Assembly (NCBI RefSeq): GCF_019880405.1
Contig: NZ_CP082269.1
Coordinates: 1,922,001 to 1,986,000, forward strand
DNA: 64,000 nucleotides
Direction of reading: 5' to 3'
Source: Enterobacter sp. C2
GTDB lineage: Bacteria > Pseudomonadota > Gammaproteobacteria > Enterobacterales > Enterobacteriaceae
The notes under the pieces are model-generated. The model did no database searches. It saw nothing but the letters and a program-made list of their open reading frames with translations, and was not told the origin of the DNA. Both the position numbers and the translations under genes were made by a program. Below, in pieces: positions 19,630-28,428 of the stretch. The first letter of the stretch is position 1. Each line of letters opens with the position of its first letter.

Positions 19630-20670
19630 ATGAATGATAAAATTCGGGTCGGATTAATTGGCTACGGTTACGCCAGCAAGACATTTCACGCCCCGCTGAT
19701 CGACGGCACCTCGGGCATGGAACTGGCCGCGATCTCCAGCAGCGATGAGGCGAAAGTGAAGGCGGACTGGCCAACGGTGCCGGTCGTCTCTGAACCTAAA
19801 CATCTTTTCAACGATCCGACTCTCGATCTGATTGTCATCCCGACGCCCAACGATACCCACTTCCCGCTGGCCAAGGCGGCGCTGGAGGCGGGCAAGCATG
19901 TAGTGGTGGATAAGCCCTTTACCGTGACACTGTCACAGGCTCGTGAACTGGATTCTCTGGCGAAATCGCTGGGGCGCGTGCTTTCTGTGTTCCACAACCG
20001 CCGCTGGGACAGCGATTTCCTGACGCTCAAGGCGCTGCTGGCCGACGGCGCGCTGGGAGAGGTCACCTATTTTGAGTCGCATTTCGATCGCTTCCGCCCG
20101 CAGGTGCGTAACCGCTGGCGCGAACTGGCCGGGCCGGGCAGCGGCATCTGGTACGACCTGGGTCCGCATCTGCTCGACCAGGCGGTAAATCTCTTTGGCC
20201 TGCCGGTGAGTTTGACTGTCGATCTGGCCCAACTGCGCCCGGGTGCGCAGGCCACGGACTATTTCCATGCGGTGCTGAGCTATCCTCAGCGCCGTGTGGT
20301 GCTGCATGGAACGCTGCTGGCGGCAGCAGAGTCGGCGCGCTATATCGTGCACGGTACCCGGGGGAGCTACGTCAAGTATGGCCTCGATCCGCAGGAGGAG
20401 CGGCTGAAAAACGGCGAGCGTCTGCCGCAGGAGGACTGGGGCTATGATATGCGCGACGGCGTGTTGACTCGCGTGCAGGGGGAAGAGGTGGTCGAAGAGA
20501 GCTGGCTCACCGTACCGGGGAACTATCCTGCCTACTATGCCGGTATTCGCGATGCGCTGAACGGCGTGGGCGAAAATCCGGTTCCCGCCAGCCAGGCGAT
20601 TCAGATTATGGAGCTGATCGAGTTAGGTATGGAGTCAGCCAAACATCGTTCGACGCTCTGCCTGGCGTAA
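19630..20670 (+). CDS. ydgJ: YdgJ, Gfo/Idh/MocA-family oxidoreductase
   Basis: 346 residues, same as E. coli. The N-terminal Rossmann fold contains VGLIGYGYASKTFHAPLI, and the family core EAGKHVVVDKPFTVTL carries the conserved EKP-like lysine; HNRRWDSDF, GSGIWYDLGPHLLDQA and the C-terminal beta-sheet domain follow. Family members use NAD(P) on sugars and sugar derivatives; the YdgJ substrate is not known. Start at MNDKIRVG, after AGGCAGC, rather than the ATG 12 codons upstream, by family alignment. Divergent from blr and convergent with add. Confidence 0.93.
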   Translation: MNDKIRVGLIGYGYASKTFHAPLIDGTSGMELAAISSSDEAKVKADWPTVPVVSEPKHLFNDPTLDLIVIPTPNDTHFPLAKAALEAGKHVVVDKPFTVTLSQARELDSLAKSLGRVLSVFHNRRWDSDFLTLKALLADGALGEVTYFESHFDRFRPQVRNRWRELAGPGSGIWYDLGPHLLDQAVNLFGLPVSLTVDLAQLRPGAQATDYFHAVLSYPQRRVVLHGTLLAAAESARYIVHGTRGSYVKYGLDPQEERLKNGERLPQEDWGYDMRDGVLTRVQGEEVVEESWLTVPGNYPAYYAGIRDALNGVGENPVPASQAIQIMELIELGMESAKHRSTLCLA

Positions 20671-20692
20671 CGCTGCCAGATGTAAGCAATGT

Positions 20693-20720
20693 GCCGCCCA
20701 TCCGGGCGGCATTTTTTTTT
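20693..20720 (+). terminator. Terminator after ydgJ
   Basis: GCCGCCC / GGGCGGC stem with an ATCC loop, then A and nine or more Ts. The T tract reaches the stop codon of convergent add, so it mainly serves ydgJ. Confidence 0.85.
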
Positions 20721-21721
20721 TATGCGGAGCGCAGGCTATCTTTTAACGCCTGTTTCTCTGCCGCGCTCAGGAACGCCACCTCAAGACCGTTAATTTGTGC
20801 CTGGCGAATCTGCACCTGGCTCAGTCCTGCCTGCGGGGCCGCCACGCGATATTCATGAATAATATCTACGCCCTGAACTGCCGGATCGTCGGTATTAATT
20901 GTCGCCAGAATACCGTGCTCAAGGAAGGCTTTCAGCGGATGCGCCTCCAGCGATGCGACGGTACTGGTCTGGATGTTAGAGGTCAGACAGGACTCAATGC
21001 CGATGCGCTGCTCGGCGAGGAAATCCATCAGAGCCCGATCCTCAATGGCCTTAACGCCATGGCCGATACGCTCCGCGCCCAGCTCGCGAATCGCCTGCCA
21101 GATGCTCTCCGGCCCGGCAGCTTCACCGGCGTGAACGGTAATGTGCCAGCCCGCGTCGCGGCCACGGTTAAAGTGGGTCAGGAACAGGCTGCCGGGAAAG
21201 CCCAATTCGTCGCCAGCCAGATCCAGCCCGGTGATGGCATCGCGGTGGGCCAGCAGTGCCTCCAGCTCCTCAACGCAGGCGTCCTCGCCAAAGGTGCGGC
21301 TCAGAATACCGATCAGACGCGCCTGGACGTTAAAGGCCTCGCTGCCCTGACGCACGCCCTCAATGACCGCTTCAACGACGCCCGCGACCGGCAGGCCATG
21401 GGTCATTGCCATATAGCGGGGGGAGAAGCGTAGCTCAACATAGTGCAGCCCGTTGCGTGCGGCATCTTCCATATTCTCAAACGCCACGCGGCGACAGGCA
21501 TCCAGCGAGGCCAGCACCTTGACGCCCCAGTCCAGCTTCGCCAGGAAGCTCACCAGATCCGGTTCGTTAGCGGTCACCTGGACGTGCGGACGCAGCGATT
21601 CAAGCGAGTCGGCGGGCAGGGTAAGGGAAAACTCACGGCCAAGGTCAAGGATGGTTTGCGCCCGGATGTTGCCGTCAAGGTGGCGGTGAATGTCGGTCAA
21701 AGGGAGGTTAGCGTCAATCAT
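20720..21721 (-). CDS. add: Adenosine deaminase Add
   Basis: Zinc hydrolase that deaminates adenosine and deoxyadenosine to inosine forms in purine salvage. 333 residues, same as E. coli. Metal ligands: His12 and His14 in DIHRHLDGN, a His in HITVHAGEA (with catalytic Glu nearby), and Asp in [18 protein letters not shown] and ERIGHGVKA complete the active site. The upstream boundary marks the end of conserved gene order: E. coli has malY next, here 15 kb of other genes intervene. Confidence 0.96.
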   Translation of the reverse strand: MIDANLPLTDIHRHLDGNIRAQTILDLGREFSLTLPADSLESLRPHVQVTANEPDLVSFLAKLDWGVKVLASLDACRRVAFENMEDAARNGLHYVELRFSPRYMAMTHGLPVAGVVEAVIEGVRQGSEAFNVQARLIGILSRTFGEDACVEELEALLAHRDAITGLDLAGDELGFPGSLFLTHFNRGRDAGWHITVHAGEAAGPESIWQAIRELGAERIGHGVKAIEDRALMDFLAEQRIGIESCLTSNIQTSTVASLEAHPLKAFLEHGILATINTDDPAVQGVDIIHEYRVAAPQAGLSQVQIRQAQINGLEVAFLSAAEKQALKDSLRSA

Positions 21722-21931
21722 GGTTGCACTCTTTTTAGATAAAGTGCAATTGATTGTACAGCAGTTTGCCCCACTTCCTCAAATAGTCACCGCCCAAAAA
21801 GGTTGACCGTTTTTTGCCCGCCATTTCTTAATTAAGAGAATCTGTAAGCATTGTTTTAGGATAAAAATAAGCCGTGTTAATGAATTAAGCATTCATAACA
21901 TATTTATTTAATTATATTATTGAGGTGGAAT

Positions 21932-22876
21932 ATGAACAATACAGTCTCTACAGCAGGTGTTTTATGGGCAACCTGTGAATTAAACGGCGGGAATGGCTAT
22001 TTTTCAGGCACGGACTTAGTAACCGGGCAGGAGATTTTTAGTATACAGCTTGGGCCGATGATGACCCCAGAAGGGTTCGCTGTTAACAAAAATAATACTA
22101 TAGCCTGGATTACAGATAGCTATAACGATCGAATTATTATCGTTGATTTAGTCACACAGTCAGTCACTGGTTTTGTTACTACGAGAGAGGTAGATGGTGC
22201 AATGATAACGCCTTTTCAGGTGGCGTTGAGTCCTGATGAAACCAGACTTTATGTAACGGGCGATACGACTAAATCCCTTGAAATAATTGATACTGTTAAC
22301 AATATAAGGTTACCGGGGATCGCGCTTCCCGGCCACGCCCGAGGTGTAACGGTTTCGCCTGATGGTAAAACAGTTTACGTTGCGCTCTACAATACCAATC
22401 AGATAGGCATTATCGATGTTGAAAGCGCTTTAGTTACGGACGCCCTATCTGTAGGGCAGATGCCAATGGAAATTGTTTTATCTAAAGAGGGTACAACTCT
22501 TTATGTTGCCAATCAAGACGGCAACTCTATTGCGGCTGTTGATACAGGGACAAAAGAGGTAGCGTATATTGCATTAGACGATAGCCCACGCTCTTTAGCT
22601 CTATCAGCTAGCGAACTGTATTTATATGTTGGGACATTGGCGTCAGGTGTTTATACCGTTGATCTTGCCAGCGCAGAGGTAATTGGTTCTGTCCAGCTAC
22701 CTTTTTCCAGTAACTCTGTGGACGTGAGTCCCGACGATAGTAGCGTATACGCTATGGCATATGAAGTAGATGGCCCTCAACCCACGCCTGTTATCGTTAT
22801 GGATTCACCGACAGTGAAAATTACCGGCAGCCTCTCTGTCAATGGCTTTGGTCGATATATGCAAGTCACTGCCTAA
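21932..22876 (+). CDS. YVTN-type beta-propeller protein without a signal peptide
   Basis: 314 residues after AGGTGG and an ATG at 21932. The whole chain is made of ~40-residue blades with repeating turns: LSPDETRLYVTGD, VSPDGKTVYVALYN, LSKEGTTLYVANQDGNSIAAVDT, VSPDDSSVYAMAY. About seven blades are predicted, so the protein is a complete propeller. This is the YncE/surface-layer YVTN family; most such bacterial proteins are secreted, but the N terminus here (MNNTVSTAGVLWATCEL) has no hydrophobic signal segment. Codon use and flanks are AT-rich compared with add, suggesting transfer. First gene of the accessory region. Probably a binding scaffold; partner and ligand unknown. Confidence 0.8.
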   Translation: MNNTVSTAGVLWATCELNGGNGYFSGTDLVTGQEIFSIQLGPMMTPEGFAVNKNNTIAWITDSYNDRIIIVDLVTQSVTGFVTTREVDGAMITPFQVALSPDETRLYVTGDTTKSLEIIDTVNNIRLPGIALPGHARGVTVSPDGKTVYVALYNTNQIGIIDVESALVTDALSVGQMPMEIVLSKEGTTLYVANQDGNSIAAVDTGTKEVAYIALDDSPRSLALSASELYLYVGTLASGVYTVDLASAEVIGSVQLPFSSNSVDVSPDDSSVYAMAYEVDGPQPTPVIVMDSPTVKITGSLSVNGFGRYMQVTA

Positions 22877-22902
22877 GCGTCACGCCACTATCTCAAATAA
22901 AT

Positions 22903-22925
22903 AGCCCCTCAGGAGAGGGGCTAAG
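22903..22925. terminator. Hairpin terminator between the propeller gene and the MFS gene
   Basis: Perfect stem AGCCCCTC / GAGGGGCT with AGGA loop. On the minus strand it is followed by ATTTATTT; on the plus strand no strong T tract follows. It may serve both convergent genes. Confidence 0.6.
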
Positions 22926-22994
22926 CAGAGATAATTATCTCAGCGCAATATAAATCATAGTAAAACATTGATTCCGGAAATTAGTCTGCCGAGG

Positions 22995-24185
22995 TTAGGG
23001 TATTCGTAGGGCTTTTAAGCATGGCGACAAGCATGATGCTGCACCCAATGACGCCGCGGCGAGTAAAGCTATGCCCTGAAAATCGAATACCGCCAGCGCC
23101 TTGCCTCCGGCAAGCGCACCGGTACCGATGGCGGCGTTGAAAATGGCAACGTAAATGGCTGACGCCGGTTGTGCAGCATCTCCGGCGCTACGAAGCAGCC
23201 ATGTCTGCAAGCCAACAAATACAATGGCGATACCCGCGCCCCATATCGCGAGCAGCGTCCCTGTTAACCAGAAAGGAAGAGGAGCGATGCTCTTTAAACC
23301 CAGTATACCGAGCGCGCCCGCACTCAGGAGTAGCGAAATTATTATCAGCCCTTTTACATGGCGATCAATTAGCTTACCGGCAATGATGTTTCCCGCAAGA
23401 CCGGAAAGTCCTGATGTCAGCAGCAGACCAGAAATGGACACTATGGGTACTCCCTGCGCTTTCGTCAGCAGCGGTTCAACGTAGGTGAATGCCGCGAAGT
23501 GAGCCGAAATAATGCAGGCAGTAGCACCATAGAGGGAAACGATCGCCGGGTTTTTAAATATCCCGCAGTATGCATGCAGCCCTGGCGGCTTAGGCGCTGC
23601 CAACGTGGGGAGCGTCCAGAGTAAAGCACAGGCGGTAACAAGTGACACCAGGGAAATCACCGCAAACGCACTACGCCATCCGGCCATATTTGCAATAAAG
23701 CTGGACAGGGGCACGCCAAGAACGCTGGCAGCCGAAACACCACCAAAAATGACTGATGTGGCCAGACCAAGCTTTTCCGCTGGAACAATCTGTGCCGCCA
23801 CGACACCGATTAATGCCCAGAAAGCACCGTGTGCCAGTGCCCCGGCCATGCGCGCACTCATAAATGCGGTCATTGAGTGGGAAAGACCCGCCACCATACA
23901 GGAAAGGGCAAGGATCAGCATCAGGCCAACAAGCAGAGCCTTACGGGAAATTCGTGCCGGCATTGTTCCGGAAAGAAGCGCTGCAAGCGCGCCAACCCAG
24001 CCATAGGCTGTCACGACAAGACCTGCACCATACTCAGTCTGATTCAGATCTCTGGCAAGCGTACTGAGCATGCCAACGGGAGCAAGTTCGCTGGTCACAA
24101 TCGAAAATGCGCTGATCCCGAGCGCAGCGACTGCCAGCCAGGCGCGGGCGGGCACCGGGCTTACGTGTAAAACGGTGTCGTTCAT
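22995..24185 (-). CDS. MFS efflux transporter, DHA1/SotB-like
   Basis: 396 residues with 12 hydrophobic segments. N-terminal segment ISAFSIVTSELAPVGMLSTLARDL matches the E(F/L)xPVGLL-type motif of the sugar/drug efflux group (SotB, YdhP, NepI). Motif-C-like FGGVSAASVLGVPLSSFIANMAGWR lies in helix 5. Members export sugars, nucleosides or drugs; the substrate is unknown. Divergent from the LysR gene at 24381 with ~195 bases between, the usual arrangement for regulator and target. A paralogous pump lies at 32728. Weak Shine-Dalgarno sequence (AAGAG) before the ATG. Confidence 0.85.
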   Translation of the reverse strand: MNDTVLHVSPVPARAWLAVAALGISAFSIVTSELAPVGMLSTLARDLNQTEYGAGLVVTAYGWVGALAALLSGTMPARISRKALLVGLMLILALSCMVAGLSHSMTAFMSARMAGALAHGAFWALIGVVAAQIVPAEKLGLATSVIFGGVSAASVLGVPLSSFIANMAGWRSAFAVISLVSLVTACALLWTLPTLAAPKPPGLHAYCGIFKNPAIVSLYGATACIISAHFAAFTYVEPLLTKAQGVPIVSISGLLLTSGLSGLAGNIIAGKLIDRHVKGLIIISLLLSAGALGILGLKSIAPLPFWLTGTLLAIWGAGIAIVFVGLQTWLLRSAGDAAQPASAIYVAIFNAAIGTGALAGGKALAVFDFQGIALLAAASLGAASCLSPCLKALRIP

Positions 24186-24380
24186 GAATAAATACTCTTA
24201 AAAGATAATGGAAAAATTTTGCGGAGGCGTTTTGCGATGATCGGGTTAAGGCGTCTTGAGGGATGACGTCAATTTACGTGTTCGCATGCTTATCTCCTTG
24301 TGTGGATTGAAGTATCATCCTTACGAAAGAGATAAAAAAGAGCTGAAAACGGAGAGTCGTTTTCCATAATCGGAAATAAG

Positions 24381-25274
24381 ATGAAGACTGAGTTCAATTG
24401 GGATGATACGCGTGTTTTTCTGGCGATTGCTCGCGCGGGTACGCTGAGTGGAGCCGCTGAGGCAATGAGTATTGGCGTTGCAACCATTTCCAGAAGGTTG
24501 GATCGGCTTGAGCAATCGCTGAGCGTACCGCTTTTTAGCAGGCATCAGAGCGGGTATCGGCTGACAGATGATGGCGAAGCCCTGCTGGAGCGGGCAGAGG
24601 CGCTGGAATATGCAAGCCTTGCTTTCGGCGAAACGGCCAATCTCCAGGGCAATGTTGCCGGACTTGTCCGACTCGCCACATCGGATAATCTGGCCACGCA
24701 TTTTATTCTGCCTTCTCTGAAAGGGATCCTGGATACCTACCCTGATCTGCGGGTAGAGGTATTAAGCGGTGTGCAGTCAGTTAATCTGCATCGTAGAGAT
24801 GCCGATATGGCAATCCGCATGGTAAAGCCAGAGATCGGTAATCTGACGTTAAAGCGGCTGGGAACGGTAGGCTTTGGTGTCTATGGCGCAAAAACGTATC
24901 TCGATGAGATGGGAGGCGTACCCGCGGGTCTGGCGCTAAGCAATGCTCAGTATGTCGGTTGGTCTGAGTCGCACCAGCACTTGCCTGCTGCGCGCTGGGT
25001 AACGAAGATGCTTCGGGGCAGGCCATGCCGAGTGGAAGCCAATACGTTGGTGGCTCAGGTATCGGCAGTTGCATCAGGTCTGGGTTTAGGTGTCCTGCCA
25101 CACTTTATGGCGAGAGCCAGCGGCCTGCAATGCGTCCAACCGGATACCGGTGCTGATCAGACATTATGGCTGGTTATGCATTCAGATTTAGCGGGTTCAC
25201 GGCGAGTCAGGGCCGTTGCAGATCACTTAATTGCACTATTCGATAAGCATAAAGATCACCTGATGCTGCCATGA
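24381..25274 (+). CDS. LysR-family transcriptional regulator
   Basis: 297 residues. N-terminal winged helix: FLAIARAGTLSGAAEAMSIGVATISRRLDRLEQSLSVPLF, then the linker helix and a periplasmic-binding-like effector domain (VRLATSDNLATHFILPSL, with SGLGLGVLPHFMA near the C terminus). Divergent from the MFS pump at 22995, which it probably controls; LysR proteins typically repress themselves and activate the divergent gene with an inducer. The inducer is unknown. The recognition helix resembles regulators of the AmpR/GcvA-like VATISRRL subgroup. Confidence 0.85.
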   Translation: MKTEFNWDDTRVFLAIARAGTLSGAAEAMSIGVATISRRLDRLEQSLSVPLFSRHQSGYRLTDDGEALLERAEALEYASLAFGETANLQGNVAGLVRLATSDNLATHFILPSLKGILDTYPDLRVEVLSGVQSVNLHRRDADMAIRMVKPEIGNLTLKRLGTVGFGVYGAKTYLDEMGGVPAGLALSNAQYVGWSESHQHLPAARWVTKMLRGRPCRVEANTLVAQVSAVASGLGLGVLPHFMARASGLQCVQPDTGADQTLWLVMHSDLAGSRRVRAVADHLIALFDKHKDHLMLP

Positions 25275-25440
25275 ACATCAATGGCCGAGTTTATACCATT
25301 ATAGGTTGCCTCAGGGCACCGTATGTTATGGCGGTAGTTTAGAGCAAGAAGCAGGCGATAGGCCATATCTGTTTAGGCGGCTATTTATGTTTAAATAGCG
25401 AGACGGAAATCAGCTCTATGCCGTATCAGAAGGAAACTTT

Positions 25441-25890
25441 ATGCGTACTCGCCCATCATCCAGGTTAATCATTCTTTCGCCTGAAAACGATATTTTGCTG
25501 TTTAACTTTTCTCATCAAAATGACGCCTTAAGCGGCATGTCATACTGGGCGACACCCGGCGGTGGGCTTGAATTTAACGAATCCTTTGAACAGGCCGCAC
25601 TACGGGAGTTGCAGGAAGAGACCGGGTTAAAAAGGGATTCTGCTGGAGTGGCGGTGGCATCCCGAACCTTTCCCATGCAGCTGCCTGATGGGGAGACAGT
25701 TCTTGCGGAAGAGCGTTTCTTTATAATCCATGCTGAAAAGAGAGATATCGACTGCTCGGGATGGAGTGATCATGAAAAGAGCGTCATTCAAAATCATTAC
25801 TGGTGGACATTAGAAGAGCTTAGAGATACTAACCAAACTATCTTTCCCTACGATTTAATCATCGACATACTCTGCGGGAGTTTTGGATAA
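25441..25890 (+). CDS. NUDIX hydrolase
   Basis: 149 residues. The Nudix box is complete: GGGLEFNESFEQAALRELQ continuing into EETGL, i.e. G-x5-E-x7-RELxEExGL, which binds Mg and cleaves nucleoside diphosphate-X compounds. Preceded by beta strands RLIILSPENDILLFNF and followed by a region rich in acidic residues. Substrate cannot be predicted from the box alone; MutT-like housecleaning or nucleotide-sugar hydrolysis are options. AAGGA lies 7 bases before the ATG. It stands alone on the plus strand, before dispersed palindromes and the ASCH gene. Confidence 0.85.
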   Translation: MRTRPSSRLIILSPENDILLFNFSHQNDALSGMSYWATPGGGLEFNESFEQAALRELQEETGLKRDSAGVAVASRTFPMQLPDGETVLAEERFFIIHAEKRDIDCSGWSDHEKSVIQNHYWWTLEELRDTNQTIFPYDLIIDILCGSFG

Positions 25891-25949
25891 CTCTTTGAAT
25901 ATATTATAAGGCTTCTGATGCCAGATGATTAAAGCTGGTAATACATAGT

Positions 25950-25973
25950 GTCCGCTTCTGTCACGAAGCAGAC
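25950..25973. repeat. Dispersed 24-base imperfect palindrome, copy 1
   Basis: GTCCGCTTCTGTCAC followed by GAAGCAGAC. Same element as at 26536 and 36628, differing at a few positions. Sits 60 bases after the NUDIX stop. Confidence 0.6.
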
Positions 25974-25988
25974 GGGGGTGTAAGGTAG

Positions 25989-26012
25989 GTCCGGTATGAG
26001 TGAAGAGCGGAC
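25989..26012. repeat. Degenerate relative of the 24-base palindrome
   Basis: Begins GTCCGG and ends AGCGGAC, exactly 24 bases, with a diverged middle. It lies 15 bases after copy 1. Relationship to the other copies is an inference from length and termini. Confidence 0.35.
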
Positions 26013-26113
26013 GCTCGCAGTGGTGCTACAAAGATGAGGTTTTGTCTTATATAGTTCATATTAATCGGACAAAGGTCACTTTCTACTAAAAATTAAATTA
26101 ACAAAGGCTGACA

Positions 26114-26533
26114 ATGACAAAGCTCGAAGAATTGAAAAGCATTTATCCTAGTGCACTTGTCTGGCACTTAGGCGACAGCCCAAAACTTGCTGACGAACTC
26201 GTTCAACTGGTTCTGAGTGGGATTAAAACAGCAACCTGCTGTTCGAAAAATTCTTTTCAGCGTGAATATGAACGAGGCGAAGCTCCCTGCGCTGGAAGTT
26301 ACAATATCATTCTCGACGGAACCGGACAGCCAATGTGCGTGATTCAGACTGTCAGGTTGCAGGTCATTCGGTTTTGTGAAATGACGAGCGAACTCGCCAG
26401 CAAAGAAGGTGAAGGGGATTTAAGTCTTGAGTACTGGAAGGAAGGCCACAAACGTTATTTTGAACGTGAAGGCACTTATTCTGAGGAAATGGAACTTGTC
26501 TTTGAGGAGTTTGAGCTTATCGAGATTTTGTAA
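26114..26533 (+). CDS. ASCH-domain protein
   Basis: 139 residues. Features of the ASCH fold (PUA-like, RNA-binding): W-x-L-GDSP at the start, then LADELVQLVLSGIKTATCCS, with the conserved Gly-x-Lys-Thr-Ala-Thr segment, AGSYNIILDGTGQPMCVIQTVRL, and ELASKEGEGDLSLEYWKEGHKRYF, the usual EGEGD..S...W...H motif. Related proteins have been proposed as RNA-binding regulators, and some show ribonuclease or acetylcytidine hydrolase activity; the activity here is not known. Located between two copies of the dispersed palindrome, the second directly after its stop. Confidence 0.8.
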   Translation: MTKLEELKSIYPSALVWHLGDSPKLADELVQLVLSGIKTATCCSKNSFQREYERGEAPCAGSYNIILDGTGQPMCVIQTVRLQVIRFCEMTSELASKEGEGDLSLEYWKEGHKRYFEREGTYSEEMELVFEEFELIEIL

Positions 26534-26535
26534 AA

Positions 26536-26559
26536 GTCCGCTCCTGGCACAAAGCGGAC
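26536..26559. repeat. Dispersed 24-base palindrome, copy 2
   Basis: GTCCGCTCCTGGCAC followed by AAAGCGGAC; flanking AAAA and TTTAA extend the stem to 10 pairs. It begins 3 bases after the ASCH stop and could double as its terminator. Confidence 0.65.
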
Positions 26560-26875
26560 TTTAATGATCGGACACGATGCCAAAGGCCAGGATGGGCACT
26601 CAGTATGAAAAATAATCAGTGCCGATTCGTCGCTAAATTACCTTTACGCTGACTTATCCAATAACAGCAACAATAGTCTTCATTTCCTTCCCACAAAGCA
26701 ATAATACAGATATAGCAACAATTATCCTTAATTATTGCCACTTCTGCAGCAGTGCCATTTTTCTTCTGCGCAGATCCTAAAACCCCAAATTCTGGATCTG
26801 CGGTGGTGATTAATTGGAATGTACTGGGGAGCAGTTAAAGGTGAAAATTTTCTGATTAAAGGAAAGTTGAACGGA
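26560..26875. other. Gene-free stretch between the ASCH and aldo/keto reductase genes
   Basis: 316 AT-rich bases between convergent genes. No ORF or known element recognised apart from the palindrome at its left edge. Confidence 0.5.
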
Positions 26876-27832
26876 TTAGGGTAGCGACTCCATTGGTTCT
26901 TCCCAGGCCCCGCGCGTGTCGATGCCCGTTTTATCTGCCAGCAATTCTAGTCTGGTGATTTCTTCCGGTGTCAGCAGGATTGTGGAAGCCATGGCTGCAT
27001 CTGTTACGTGCCGCAGTCGGGTGGCACCAACAATGGGCAATGTTCCTTTACAGATGGCCCATGCAACCGCTATCTGTGCCACGCTGGCTTCTTTGATGTC
27101 TGCTATTTCCTGCATGACATCAGTCAGTTCCTGTAGTTCCGGCAGTATGCTGTTATAACTTATCGCACGGTTACTGCCAGCCGGCATGGGATGGTGTGAG
27201 TTATAACGTCCGCTCAGCGCGCCCTGCTCAAGAACCATATAGGCAAAAAATATGATGTTATTCTGATGGCAATACTCAATTACACCTGCCTTTTCTGACG
27301 AACGATAAAGAAGGCTATAATGGTTCTGAACGGCGCTGACAGTATATCCAGCCTGTCCGAGGATTTCATTGACACGCTGGATTTGAGCAAGATTATGATT
27401 AGATACTCCCACGCGCTTTATTAGTCCTTTTTGCAGAAGCGGTATCAAATCCGGCGTCCATTTTTCTACATTCTGCGGATTATGGATCCAGTAAATATCA
27501 ATAAAATCCACTCCCAGGCGCTGCAGACTGGCCATAAGCATTGTCTCAAGTGGCTTTTCTACCATTTCATTAGCTATTTGTGGGGTAAATTTTGTCGATA
27601 AAATGACGTCATCGCGCGCGCACTCCTGAATCACTTTACCAAGGGCCTGCTCTGAACTTCCCATACCGTAAACCGGGGCGGTATCCCATAAAGTTAATCC
27701 CTCCGCTATACCTGCACGGAATATCTCCTGCATCTGTTCATCCTTAAGGTGATTGCCGAAAATAGTATCCCCACCTGCCACCCCAGTGCCCCAGGACCAG
27801 GTGCCTAGTGCTATTTTAGGTAATGAATTCAT
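26876..27832 (-). CDS. Aldo/keto reductase
   Basis: 318 residues. AKR hallmarks: IALGTWSWG at the N terminus, LWDTAPVYGMGSSEQALGK with the catalytic Asp and Tyr, VILSTKFTP with the catalytic Lys, IDIYWIHNP with the active-site His, RVGVSNHNLAQI, and the NADPH-binding PIVGATRLRHVTDAA. NADPH-dependent carbonyl reduction is expected; substrate unknown. It is only distantly similar to the YdhF fragment at the window start. Shine-Dalgarno AGAGGA precedes the ATG. An inverted repeat in the upstream region may be a regulator site. Confidence 0.88.
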   Translation of the reverse strand: MNSLPKIALGTWSWGTGVAGGDTIFGNHLKDEQMQEIFRAGIAEGLTLWDTAPVYGMGSSEQALGKVIQECARDDVILSTKFTPQIANEMVEKPLETMLMASLQRLGVDFIDIYWIHNPQNVEKWTPDLIPLLQKGLIKRVGVSNHNLAQIQRVNEILGQAGYTVSAVQNHYSLLYRSSEKAGVIEYCHQNNIIFFAYMVLEQGALSGRYNSHHPMPAGSNRAISYNSILPELQELTDVMQEIADIKEASVAQIAVAWAICKGTLPIVGATRLRHVTDAAMASTILLTPEEITRLELLADKTGIDTRGAWEEPMESLP

Positions 27833-28428
27833 TTTTCTTTCCTCTCTTCAGAAGCCATATGCTTTACATTCCGTCCCGTATACTTAATTCACCGTGGAAC
27901 CGATCTTATTTTTCGTGAAACCGGGCAGCCTTAAGGGTAATAAGTATAAAGAGGAATGTATTAACAAATAACCGGGGGGCAGGTTCAAACACTCATGACT
28001 CAAAGTTCATAATCCACAGGAAGAGTTCGTGCGGAACAGAAAGATATGTGTCAGTGTCAGCTATTTTGTTATCAGGAATGGCTGAAAGGATATTGGCCAT
28101 TTTATACGTGAACCGTAATGTCAGATAAAGACTGATGCTAGCTTCGATAGCAGAGAATTTAAAGTTAATTAAAAGAGTTAAAAATTGTACATTCTGATAA
28201 GAGCGAAACACGAATAAAAAATCTAAAAGTCACCCACATCCATCGATGTCAGTCTTGATATATTTTTATATTGGCTTTCAATCACTTAATGAATTTGTAC
28301 AATTACAGAATCACTGCGTTTGCCAATGATTCTGTCGTTTCTTATTAACTCCACGTAAAAATCAGGAACCCCGGATTATTTCCGGGATTGCTGGGCTTTT
28401 ACAGCGCTATTCTTACTGCACTCAGCAC
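27833..28428. other. Gene-free stretch between aldo/keto reductase and carboxylesterase genes
   Basis: 596 AT-rich bases. Holds the aldo/keto reductase promoter region with an inverted repeat (27865-27960) and a small CCCGGA / TCCGGG hairpin at 28370-28386, 40 bases past the esterase stop. A 72-codon ORF at 27993-28211 shows no family features and is not called. Confidence 0.45.
27865..27960. repeat. Inverted repeat upstream of the aldo/keto reductase gene
   Basis: Left arm TACATTCC-N6-TATACTTA at 27865-27886, right arm its reverse complement TAAGTATA-N4-GGAATGTA at 27941-27960. The arms lie 33 and 109 bases upstream of the reductase ATG. Could be paired operator half-sites. Confidence 0.5.

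Noticed and set aside
27993-28211. 72-codon minus-strand ORF in the reductase-esterase gap
   Set aside because: Composition (Leu, Ile, Ser, Tyr rich) is as expected by chance in AT-rich DNA. No Shine-Dalgarno sequence or motif.
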